From positions 1 to 5,374 of the forward strand of contig SMXL01000025.1 of assembly GCA_004356385.1 (NCBI GenBank): DNA of 5,374 nucleotides. Direction: 5' to 3'. The notes under the pieces are model-generated. The model saw nothing but the letters and a program-made list of their open reading frames with translations. It did no database searches and was not told where the DNA came from. A program made the translations under genes and the position numbers. This document shows, piece by piece, positions 1 to 5,374 of this stretch (positions within the stretch are counted from its first letter, which is position 1; each line of letters begins with the position of its first letter). The stretch is from Bacteroidota bacterium (GTDB taxonomy: Bacteria > Bacteroidota > Rhodothermia > Rhodothermales > UBA10348).

Positions 1-91
1 CATGGTGACCGGAATCGCTCTTTTGTTCGGTGGATACCCCGCCTTCAAGGCAGCGCGACTACACCCGATTGAGTCGCTTCGATTCGAGTAG
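1..91 (+). CDS. ABC transporter permease, MacB/FtsX type (C-terminal fragment)
   Basis: Only the last 29 codons and the TAG stop (89-91) lie in the window; base 1 is the last base of an earlier codon and the gene starts outside. The readable residues contain a hydrophobic stretch running into Gly-Tyr-Pro-Ala-Phe-Lys-Ala-Ala-Arg-Leu-His-Pro-Ile-Glu-Ser-Leu-Arg-Phe-Glu. This is the typical end of MacB/FtsX/LolC-like permeases: the last transmembrane helix, then a cytoplasmic P-A-x-K-A-A-x-L-x-P-I-E-x-L-R tail. Such permeases work with an ABC ATPase in export or lipoprotein-release complexes, but the substrate cannot be told from this tail. The ATG at 2 is internal, not a start. The family call is fairly sure; the exact subfamily is not. 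Confidence 0.75.
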   Translation, partial: MVTGIALLFGGYPAFKAARLHPIESLRFE

Positions 92-117
92 TATGGCAGA
101 ATGAGTCGTGTGAAAGA

Positions 118-171
118 TCCGGCTTCTGAGTACCTTTGGTCCGCCGGAATGAGCTTCTTTTTCTTTTTTTT
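118..171 (+). terminator. Possible weak intrinsic terminator after the ABC permease gene
   Basis: A 6-bp inverted repeat (TCCGGC at 118-123, GCCGGA at 143-148) encloses a second short pairing (ACC 132-134 with GGT 138-140). A pyrimidine tract at 154-171 follows, including eight consecutive T at 164-171. Stem plus T-run would suit termination of the upstream permease transcript 27 bases after its stop. The stem is short, however, and six bases separate it from the T-tract, so the terminator reading is tentative. The T-tract could instead belong to the leader or promoter of rpiA. Confidence 0.3.
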
Positions 172-209
172 GGATTCCAATTCATCACCCACATCAGTTA
201 AACCCTGCG

Positions 210-917
210 ATGCAAACTCGTTCGCCGATGACTCAGGACGATGCGAAACGACTTGTCGGTGAACGAGTGGCCGGTTGGATTCGAGACGGCATGGTGCTGG
301 GTCTGGGCACCGGATCGACTGCGGCGATGGCCATCGAGGCGCTGGGTCGTCGAATAGCAGAAGAAAATTTATCGGTTCGTGGGATTCCGACTTCTTTTGC
401 AGCCGAACGCCTCGCACAGCAGTTTAGTATTCCAATCGTGAACCTTGATGACGTTGAGCGGATCGACCTGGCGTTCGACGGCGCAGATGAAGTGGATCCA
501 GATCTGAATCTGATCAAAGGAAGGGGAGCAGCACAAACAAGAGAGAAAATCGTTGCATCTCAGGCCAATCGACTCGTCGTCCTCGTCGATGAATCCAAGA
601 TGGTCGACCGGCTGGGGACGGGAATGCCGCTTCCCGTAGAGATTGTACCCATGGCACTCGGACCCGTGATGCGTGTGATCGAATCCTTGGGCGGGCGCCC
701 GGAGCTGAGAATGGGTTCGAGAAAGGACGGTCCTGTTGTATCGGATCAGGGATTGTGGATTGTTGACGCTACATTTGACGGCATTTCAGATCTTACTCTG
801 GTGAATGTGACGCTGTTGGGGACTCCCGGTGTACTGGATCACGGGCTCTTCCTTGATATGACGACGGATGTGCTTCTTGGAAAAAGCGACGGTTCGGTCG
901 AGCACCTCCAACGATGA
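210..917 (+). CDS. rpiA: Ribose-5-phosphate isomerase A
   Basis: RpiA interconverts ribose 5-phosphate and ribulose 5-phosphate in the non-oxidative pentose phosphate pathway, in the cytoplasm. The 235-residue product is close to the 219 of E. coli RpiA and carries the family's motifs in order: the phosphate-binding loop Gly-Thr-Gly-Ser-Thr (33-37), Asp-Gly-Ala-Asp-Glu (90-94) with the two active-site Asp, Lys-Gly-Arg-Gly-Ala-Ala (103-108), Thr-Arg-Glu-Lys (110-113) with the catalytic Glu112, Asp-Glu-Ser-Lys (127-130), and Pro-Leu-Pro-Val-Glu (140-144). All catalytic residues are present, so it should be active. The start is uncertain: ATG 210 gives the full length, while ATG 228 (Met7) begins with Met-Thr-Gln-Asp, like E. 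coli RpiA, and may be the true start. Neither has a Shine-Dalgarno sequence. It stands alone, converging on radA. Confidence 0.96.
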   Translation: MQTRSPMTQDDAKRLVGERVAGWIRDGMVLGLGTGSTAAMAIEALGRRIAEENLSVRGIPTSFAAERLAQQFSIPIVNLDDVERIDLAFDGADEVDPDLNLIKGRGAAQTREKIVASQANRLVVLVDESKMVDRLGTGMPLPVEIVPMALGPVMRVIESLGGRPELRMGSRKDGPVVSDQGLWIVDATFDGISDLTLVNVTLLGTPGVLDHGLFLDMTTDVLLGKSDGSVEHLQR

Positions 918-932
918 CGCACCTCCGACGAT
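903..932. repeat. Short imperfect tandem repeat across the rpiA stop codon
   Basis: CACCTCCAACGAT (903-915) recurs as CACCTCCGACGAT (920-932) with one mismatch and a 17-base period. The first copy encodes the last residues of RpiA and runs into the TGA stop (915-917); the second lies in the gap before radA. It looks like a small local duplication. No function is evident. Confidence 0.4.
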
Positions 933-967
933 AGCCAGCCTAGAACTCACCTCGTCCCGCAACCGAA

Positions 968-2332
968 CTAAAATATCGACTCCATCAGATCCTTTATGGA
1001 ATCGAGTTCTTGCACTTCGATTCCGTCCACCCGCAGCTTTTCTTCCGAACCTAACGAAGGAATGAGCGCTCTGTTGAAGCCTAGATTGGCCGATTCTTTC
1101 AAACGAGGTTCGAGATGCGACACAGCTCGCACTTCACCGCTCAACCCGACTTCTCCGATGTGCACGGTCCCTCGATCAACGGGTATATCCCTGAATGAAG
1201 AGGCGATGGCGGCGACAATGCCAAGATCGATGGCGGGTTCAGACAACCGTAGACCTCCAGCCACATTTAGAAACACATCGTTTCCGGAGAGTTTCATTCC
1301 TGATCGTTTTTCCATCACGGCCAAGAGCATCTGCAGCCGTCGACCATCGTAACCCGTGGTGGTTCTCTGGGACGTGGCATACGAAGTAGGTACGACCAGG
1401 GCTTGGATTTCCGCCAGGATCGGCCGGGTGCCCTCAACTGAACAAACAACCACCGACCCGGGCGACTCAACCTGTCGATCTGAAAGGAAAATTCGACTCG
1501 GATTTTTTACCGGTGATAGACCGGTGGCAGTCATCTCAAATACACCAATCTCGTTCGTAGACCCGAATCGATTTTTTACCGCCCGGAGAATTCGGTACGC
1601 GTGGTGTCGATCTCCCTCCAGATACAAAACGGTGTCGACCATGTGTTCGAGAACTCGCGGGCCCGCGATTGCTCCATCTTTGGTGACATGACCGACAAAA
1701 AAAACGGCTATGTTGCTGATTTTTGCAAGCTGAATGAGAGCCGCCGCTGATTCTCTTACCTGTGCCACCGATCCTGGTGCGCTCTGTACATCGCTGCTGA
1801 ACAGAGTCTGAACCGAATCCACAATCAAGATCTCTGGCTGATCGTCCAAAACAGTATGTATAATCGATTCGACGTTGGTTTCGGGGAGTAATCTCATGTG
1901 ATCGCCGGAGACTCCGATTCTCTCTGCCCGCATTTTGATTTGACCTGGTGATTCCTCTCCGGCGATGTACAGGATAGAGTGATTCTTCAGGTAGAGACCG
2001 AGCTCGGTCATCAACGTACTCTTGCCAATGCCGGGATCTCCAGCGACCAATATGGCGGAACCCCGAACAACTCCACCCCCCAACACGCGATCGATTTCAG
2101 GAACTCCCGTAGGCATCCTGGATTCCAGCTCCGAGCCGACCTCATCAAGCCGAATCGGTTTTCCTCCGTACGGCTTGTCAATTTTTGAAAGGGCTCCGCG
2201 CGAACGAGTAACGGGAAGAGGCGTTTCTTCAACAAACGAATTCCACGCTTTACAGGATGGGCATTGGCCCATCCAACGAGGCGATTCATTGCCACACTCC
2301 TGACAAACGAATACAATTTTTACTTTGGCCAT
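968..2332 (-). CDS. radA: DNA repair protein RadA (Sms), recombination ATPase/helicase
   Basis: RadA acts in the cytoplasm in homologous recombination, driving branch migration and processing of recombination intermediates alongside RecA. The 454-residue product is full length (E. coli RadA is 460). In order: an N-terminal C4 zinc finger (Cys10, Cys13, Cys24, Cys27); a RecA-like ATPase with Walker A Gly-Asp-Pro-Gly-Ile-Gly-Lys-Ser-Thr (98-106) and Walker B Ile-Leu-Ile-Val-Asp-Ser (168-173); the RadA-specific Lys-Asn-Arg-Phe-Gly motif (253-257); and a C-terminal Lon-protease-like domain from about 280 to the end. As in other RadA proteins, that domain has Asn-Val-Ala-Gly-Gly near 356-360 rather than a Lon catalytic Ser site, so it is structural. 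The stop is at 968-970 and the ATG at 2330-2332, placed just before the zinc finger. No Shine-Dalgarno sequence precedes the start. It is divergent from the MCE transporter cluster. Confidence 0.97.
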   Translation of the reverse strand: MAKVKIVFVCQECGNESPRWMGQCPSCKAWNSFVEETPLPVTRSRGALSKIDKPYGGKPIRLDEVGSELESRMPTGVPEIDRVLGGGVVRGSAILVAGDPGIGKSTLMTELGLYLKNHSILYIAGEESPGQIKMRAERIGVSGDHMRLLPETNVESIIHTVLDDQPEILIVDSVQTLFSSDVQSAPGSVAQVRESAAALIQLAKISNIAVFFVGHVTKDGAIAGPRVLEHMVDTVLYLEGDRHHAYRILRAVKNRFGSTNEIGVFEMTATGLSPVKNPSRIFLSDRQVESPGSVVVCSVEGTRPILAEIQALVVPTSYATSQRTTTGYDGRRLQMLLAVMEKRSGMKLSGNDVFLNVAGGLRLSEPAIDLGIVAAIASSFRDIPVDRGTVHIGEVGLSGEVRAVSHLEPRLKESANLGFNRALIPSLGSEEKLRVDGIEVQELDSIKDLMESIF

Positions 2333-2363
2333 CAGAACCGGGCTGGGTTAGAGTGCTTTAAAA

Positions 2364-2466
2364 TTTGAGAGACCTGTGAAATTGAAGAGAGTTCTGAAAA
2401 TAGAGCGCACTGCGAGAATATAGAGGGACGGACTGACTATCCTGTGTCATAAGCTGGTCTCTCAAA
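2364..2466. repeat. 11-bp perfect inverted repeat in the radA/mlaE divergent intergenic region
   Basis: TTTGAGAGACC at 2364-2374 is matched exactly by its reverse complement GGTCTCTCAAA at 2456-2466, with 81 bases between the arms. Both arms lie in the 255-base non-coding region (2333-2587) between radA and the transporter cluster. Inside, a small further hairpin is possible (GGA 2430-2432 with TCC 2440-2442, extended by GAC 2427-2429 with GTC 2446-2448 across a bulge). No target-site duplication flanks the arms and no ORF of useful size lies between them. The arms could close a structured RNA of about 103 nt, be paired protein-binding sites, or be chance. The rest of the intergenic region holds no gene I can support; an AT-rich patch lies at about 2530-2545. 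Confidence 0.5.
2436..2465 (-). promoter_or_regulatory. Candidate sigma-70-like promoter for radA
   Basis: Read on the - strand, TTGAGA (complement of 2460-2465; 5 of 6 matches to TTGACA) is followed after 18 bases by GATAGT (complement of 2436-2441; 4 of 6 matches to TATAAT). This would start transcription about 95 bases upstream of the radA ATG. The -35 box lies within the right arm of the inverted repeat. If the organism is in Bacteroidota, whose main sigma factor prefers a different consensus (TTTG / TAnnTTTG), this match means less. The call is weak. Confidence 0.25.
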
Positions 2467-2587
2467 CACGAGCGAACAAACCCCTCGTAACTGCCACTTC
2501 AAGCTGGGTACCTAGTGATCCTCGAAACATTCAATTTATTTTATACCTTCATCGCTCTCCCAATTTCTGTCCAACGAGCGCCCGTCA

Positions 2588-3355
2588 GTGTATTTGATTC
2601 TCTATAGATTGTTGATAAGAGGGCCTATTGAGGCTCTTGGTCGGTATAGTAAGCTCCTCTATCACGCAGGTAGTGCACTTTCCGAGGTATCAACCTACAG
2701 AAAGAATTTTTTTAGCCAGATGGTCCAGATCGGGGTCGAATCGATCCCGATCGTTGCGCTCGCGGCGGGCTTCTCCGGGGCGGTAACTACAGTCCAGACC
2801 TCCTATCAGCTCGTCTCACCTTTTCTACCCAAAAGCATCATCGGATCCATCGTGGTACCGTCGATGATCCTCGAACTGGGCGTGGTGGTCACCGGTTTTA
2901 TCCTGGCGGGAAGGGTAGGGGCCCGAATTGCTGCCGAGCTGGGAACCATGCGGGTCACGGAACAGATCGACGCGCTTGAAGCCATGGGACTGAATTCAGT
3001 CGGTTATCTGATTGTACCCCGCGTATTGGCTGGCGTTCTCATGTTCCCTGTTCTTTACGTGGTGGCTTGCTTCGTGGGCATTACGGGTGGGGTCATGGTT
3101 GGGCACTATTTCGGATTCGTTCCGGCCGGAGAATTTTTGCAAGGCGCCAGAGAATTTTTCCAACCTTTCGATCCTATTTTTGGACTGATCAAGTCGTTTG
3201 TATTCGGATTTATCATTACGTCCATTTCCTGTTACAAAGGATATTTCACGATGGGAGGAGCGGAAGGTGTCGGGCAAAGCACGACACAGGCCGCCGTAGC
3301 CAGCTGTGTATTCATTCTTTTTGCCGACCTCATCCTGGCAGCTACTCTTCTTTAA
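2588..3355 (+). CDS. mlaE: MCE/Mla-type ABC transporter permease (MlaE family)
   Basis: This is the inner-membrane permease of an MCE lipid transporter, which moves phospholipids or related lipids between inner membrane and cell envelope. The 255 residues match the MlaE/TGD1 family in length (E. coli MlaE 260). An amphipathic N-terminal segment (1-40) precedes about five hydrophobic segments (about 48-70, 84-106, 143-170, 197-212, 235-253). Family signatures are the cytoplasmic loop with Ala-Glu-Leu-Gly-Thr-Met-Arg-Val-Thr-Glu-Gln (115-125) running into Glu-Ala-Met-Gly (131-134) and Pro-Arg (144-145), and a later Lys-Gly-Tyr-Phe (217-220) with Gly-Val-Gly-Gln-Ser-Thr-Thr (227-233). The GTG start at 2588 is the only ordinary start between the upstream in-frame stop (TGA 2516-2518) and the conserved region, and lacks a Shine-Dalgarno sequence. 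The ATPase gene follows after 12 bases. The family is sure; the symbol is by homology, and the lipid is unknown. Confidence 0.93.
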   Translation: MYLILYRLLIRGPIEALGRYSKLLYHAGSALSEVSTYRKNFFSQMVQIGVESIPIVALAAGFSGAVTTVQTSYQLVSPFLPKSIIGSIVVPSMILELGVVVTGFILAGRVGARIAAELGTMRVTEQIDALEAMGLNSVGYLIVPRVLAGVLMFPVLYVVACFVGITGGVMVGHYFGFVPAGEFLQGAREFFQPFDPIFGLIKSFVFGFIITSISCYKGYFTMGGAEGVGQSTTQAAVASCVFILFADLILAATLL

Positions 3356-3367
3356 CGTGAAGCCCCG

Positions 3368-4111
3368 ATGATTTCGATAGAGTCCATTAACAAGCGTTTT
3401 GACGACAAGCATGTCCTTGTTGACGTTTCTCTCGAAATTTTCGAAGGGGAAACGCTTGCGATCATCGGACGCTCAGGTTCGGGCAAGAGCGTCCTGATGA
3501 AACACATTATTGGATTGCTGCAACCAGAAAGCGGTCGAGTCACCGTAGACGGGATAGACATCAACCGGATTCCATATTCGGAACTAAGGCGCGTGAGAAG
3601 GCAGTTCGGCGTTCTATTTCAAGGCGGCGCTCTCTTTGATTCTCTAAACTCATTTGAAAACGTCGCTTTTCCGTTGCGCACGTTTACTTCGATGAGCGAT
3701 CAAGAGATTAAAAAAGAGGTTTACACGTGCCTGGAAATGGTGGAATTGGTTGACGTTGGCTCCAAGATGCCTGCTGAGCTGTCCGGTGGAATGAAAAAAC
3801 GGGTCGCTCTGGCTCGCGCGGTCGCTCTGAAGCCGCGCTATATCCTTTATGACGAACCTACCAGCGGTCTTGACCCGGAGACGTCGAATACGATCGATGT
3901 GCTTATTAAGGGACTGGCTGACCAGTTAAACGTGACAAGCATTGTCATCACCCACGATATGCACTCGGTTCTTTCAATCGCTGACAGAGCCGCTTTCATC
4001 CACGCGGGTCGGATGCACTGGGTGGGGTCGATTCAAGATTTGCATACAAGCGAAGACCGGATATTGAACGATTTCGTGAGAGCGAATGAATATCAGATCG
4101 GTAACCCATAA
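3368..4111 (+). CDS. mlaF: MCE/Mla-type ABC transporter ATP-binding protein (MlaF family)
   Basis: This cytoplasmic ATPase powers the MCE lipid transporter by binding the permease. All nucleotide-binding elements are visible in 247 residues: Walker A Gly-Arg-Ser-Gly-Ser-Gly-Lys-Ser (34-41), Q-loop Gln85 in Leu-Phe-Gln-Gly-Gly-Ala-Leu-Phe-Asp-Ser (83-92; this block is typical of Mla/Mkl ATPases), signature Leu-Ser-Gly-Gly-Met (138-142), Walker B with catalytic Glu163 (Tyr-Asp-Glu-Pro), D-loop Ser-Gly-Leu-Asp (166-169), and H-loop His196 in Thr-His-Asp. It should therefore be active. It is about 20 residues shorter than E. coli MlaF (269), the difference being mostly at the C-terminus, where the E. 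coli protein contacts its partner subunit and MlaB. ATG 3368 lies 12 bases after the mlaE stop, with only a weak GAAG upstream; the two genes are surely co-transcribed. Confidence 0.94.
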   Translation: MISIESINKRFDDKHVLVDVSLEIFEGETLAIIGRSGSGKSVLMKHIIGLLQPESGRVTVDGIDINRIPYSELRRVRRQFGVLFQGGALFDSLNSFENVAFPLRTFTSMSDQEIKKEVYTCLEMVELVDVGSKMPAELSGGMKKRVALARAVALKPRYILYDEPTSGLDPETSNTIDVLIKGLADQLNVTSIVITHDMHSVLSIADRAAFIHAGRMHWVGSIQDLHTSEDRILNDFVRANEYQIGNP

Positions 4112-4195
4112 GAACATCGGATTCAGAACCGTATTTTATTCGACAGCGATCGCATATTTACCAGAAATACAGCCTGTGCCAAAACCTGAGAACAC

Positions 4196-5128
4196 GTGAG
4201 ATACAACAACGAACTTAAAGTGGGCGTCACGCTGATCGTGACCATAATCGTATTCGTCCTGGGCGTTCGCTATTTCCAGAATCTTCCGTTATTTCGTGGC
4301 ACGTATCATCTGGTTTCAGAATTTGATGACGCCGGCGGTCTGATATCGGGAAATCTTGTCCGAATCAACGGTGTGGGTGTCGGTTCGGTGGATGCTGTTT
4401 TTATTAATCCAGAAACCCAGCGTGTTCGCGTGGAATTTCATGTCGAGAATAGCATTTCGGTTACGGAAGGTTCGACGGCCCGGATTGCTGGATTCGAGGC
4501 CCTGGGAGTGGTTCGGCTGGATGTGATCCTTGGACCGGTGGATGCACCGGTTATTCCTAAGGGAGGCCTCGTTGAGGGTACGGTCGCGGCTGATATTCTC
4601 GGTAGTCTTTCAGAGAAAGCGCCGAGTATTATGGATGGAATCGATGCAACTTTGGAGACGCTCAATTCAGTACTGGGCAAGGCAGGATCCTTAATCAGTG
4701 AGCCGGAATCAGATATTCGGCAGACTCTGGTCTCCGTTCAGCAGAGCGCCGCCATGCTCGATGATTTCCTCTCTGCAGAACGTGACCGGTTGAGCGAGAT
4801 TCTTCACAATATGGAATCATTCACGGGCGATATGGCCGCCTTTTCGAGCGAAAATGCCGACTCCCTTTCTGCGGTTGTCGGGAACTTGAATCAGGCGATG
4901 GCCCGACTTGATCGAAACCTGAAATCGTTCGAGTCGGTCTCGGCGTCACTGGCAGAGATCATGAGAAAGATCAACGACGGGGAAGGATCGCTGGGCTTAT
5001 TCGTAAACGATCCGGGTGTCTATCAGAAAATGGATTCTGTACTATCCAACCTGGACGCTCTGCTCGTGGAGTTTCGTAACAACCCGGACAAGTTCATGAA
5101 GGAGCTTCGTCTGGTAGATATATTCTAG
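4196..5128 (+). CDS. mlaD: MCE-domain periplasmic lipid-binding protein (MlaD family, long helical C-terminus)
   Basis: This is the membrane-anchored MCE subunit, expected to form a ring in the periplasm through which the permease passes lipids. One N-terminal transmembrane helix (about 8-25, no cleavage site seen) is followed by a single MCE domain (about 35-114) containing Phe-Asp-Asp-Ala-Gly-Gly-Leu (43-49), Val-Arg-Ile-Asn-Gly-Val-Gly-Val-Gly (55-63) and a Gly-Phe-Glu-Ala-Leu-Gly turn (99-104). Residues 130-290 are predicted by eye to be mainly amphipathic helix, ending in Gly-Glu-Gly-Ser-Leu-Gly (262-267) and Asn-Asp-Pro (271-273). At 310 residues it is much longer than E. coli MlaD (183). 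The GTG start is secure: TGA at 4187-4189 closes the frame just upstream and no other start lies between. It is 84 bases after mlaF, a wider gap than within the rest of the cluster. Confidence 0.92.
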   Translation: MRYNNELKVGVTLIVTIIVFVLGVRYFQNLPLFRGTYHLVSEFDDAGGLISGNLVRINGVGVGSVDAVFINPETQRVRVEFHVENSISVTEGSTARIAGFEALGVVRLDVILGPVDAPVIPKGGLVEGTVAADILGSLSEKAPSIMDGIDATLETLNSVLGKAGSLISEPESDIRQTLVSVQQSAAMLDDFLSAERDRLSEILHNMESFTGDMAAFSSENADSLSAVVGNLNQAMARLDRNLKSFESVSASLAEIMRKINDGEGSLGLFVNDPGVYQKMDSVLSNLDALLVEFRNNPDKFMKELRLVDIF

Positions 5129-5151
5129 GAACTGTCAACGCTTGTGAAGCC

Positions 5152-5374
5152 ATGCCGTCATACGAAGACGCACTTGAATTATTCCATCGATGGACCCAGT
5201 CAGAAAGCCTGATCCGCCATGCGTTCGGCGTTGAGGCGGGAATGAAATTCTATGCGCGTCTCTACGGAAAGGATGAAGAGTTGTGGAGAATAACCGGCCT
5301 GCTCCACGACATGGATTACGAAAAGCATCCGACTACGGAGGAGCATCCATTCGTTGGAGTCAAGGTTTTGGAAG
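5152..5374 (+). CDS. HD-domain metal-dependent phosphohydrolase (N-terminal part, cut by window end)
   Basis: The first 74 codons are present; the gene runs off the right edge. The metal-binding pattern of the HD superfamily is visible: His23 (Ile-Arg-His-Ala), the paired His52-Asp53 in Leu-Leu-His-Asp-Met-Asp-Tyr-Glu, and His65 in Glu-Glu-His-Pro. Together these suggest a predicted hydrolase of the small HD/HDIG type, proteins of roughly 180-200 residues whose substrates are mostly unknown (phosphate esters or nucleotides are typical of the superfamily). ATG 5152 is 23 bases after the mlaD stop, with a weak GAAG at 5146-5149. The tight spacing suggests co-transcription with the transporter genes, though a functional link is not established. 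The remaining conserved Asp of the HD motif would lie beyond the window. Confidence 0.85.
   Translation, partial: MPSYEDALELFHRWTQSESLIRHAFGVEAGMKFYARLYGKDEELWRITGLLHDMDYEKHPTTEEHPFVGVKVLE

Noticed and set aside
101..262. 53-codon ORF on the + strand from ATG 101 to TGA 260-262, overlapping the rpiA start
   Set aside because: It reads through the T-tract as a run of Phe, has no ribosome binding site, overlaps rpiA in another frame and resembles no family I recognise.
996..1691. Open frames on the + strand opposite radA (996-1352, 1195-1389, 1356-1691)
   Set aside because: They are antisense shadows of radA with low-complexity, Arg/Ser/Pro-rich products and no motifs.
2011..2316. 101-codon open frame on the - strand overlapping the radA N-terminal region in another frame
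   Set aside because: It overlaps the zinc finger and Walker A coding region of radA, which clearly uses the other frame; it is not evidence of a frameshift, since RadA is complete.
2376..2423. 15-codon leader-peptide-like ORF with a GTG start in the radA/mlaE intergenic region
   Set aside because: The ORF is very short, sits inside the inverted repeat, shows no regulatory codon run and lacks any terminator/antiterminator pair; chance ORFs of this size are common.
2364..2466. Miniature transposable element (MITE) bounded by the inverted repeat
   Set aside because: No target-site duplication flanks the arms (left flank TTTAAAA, right flank CACGAGC) and no second copy is seen in the window. 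Kept only as a possibility within the repeat finding.
2501..2507. Direct repeat of AAGCTGG (2451-2457 and 2501-2507) as a possible operator pair
   Set aside because: Seven bases at a 50-base spacing is readily expected by chance in this length.
2996..3412. 138-codon open frame on the - strand opposite mlaE and the mlaF start
   Set aside because: It lies fully antisense to a clear transporter gene, its product shows no recognisable domain, and no start signal is visible.

Overview
The window looks like ordinary chromosomal DNA of a Gram-negative bacterium with roughly balanced base composition. Two things point, with modest confidence, to the Bacteroidota side of the tree, perhaps a Rhodothermota/Balneolota-like lineage. 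First, almost none of the starts has a recognisable Shine-Dalgarno sequence. Second, the MCE protein has a long helical tail ending in a Gly-Glu-Gly-Ser-Leu-Gly...Asn-Asp-Pro block of a kind I associate with that group. This assignment is inference; no rRNA or other marker is present.

Layout from left to right: (1) the last 29 codons of a MacB/FtsX-type ABC transporter permease, ending at 91; (2) a 118-base gap with a possible weak terminator and a long T-rich tract; (3) rpiA (ribose-5-phosphate isomerase A) on the + strand; (4) radA (DNA repair/recombination ATPase) on the - strand, converging on rpiA with a 50-base gap; (5) a 255-base divergent intergenic region carrying an 11-bp perfect inverted repeat and a candidate radA promoter; (6) a + strand cluster of three genes for an MCE-type lipid transporter: permease (mlaE-like), ATPase (mlaF-like) and periplasmic MCE protein (mlaD-like); (7) the first 74 codons of an HD-domain hydrolase, 23 bases after mlaD and cut by the window edge.

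The three MCE genes should make one inner-membrane complex. The permease dimer sits in the membrane, the ATPase dimer is on the cytoplasmic face, and a ring of membrane-anchored MCE subunits projects into the periplasm to move lipids between inner and outer membrane. The genes for the other Mla parts of E. coli (mlaA, mlaB, mlaC) are not next to it here. rpiA (pentose phosphate pathway) and radA (homologous recombination) are independent housekeeping genes.

I see no mobile element, CRISPR array, tRNA, rRNA or defence system, and no convincing sign of an undescribed system. The points most worth a second look are the inverted repeat between radA and the transporter cluster, the long helical extension of the MCE protein with no adjacent mlaB or mlaC, and the general lack of Shine-Dalgarno sequences.
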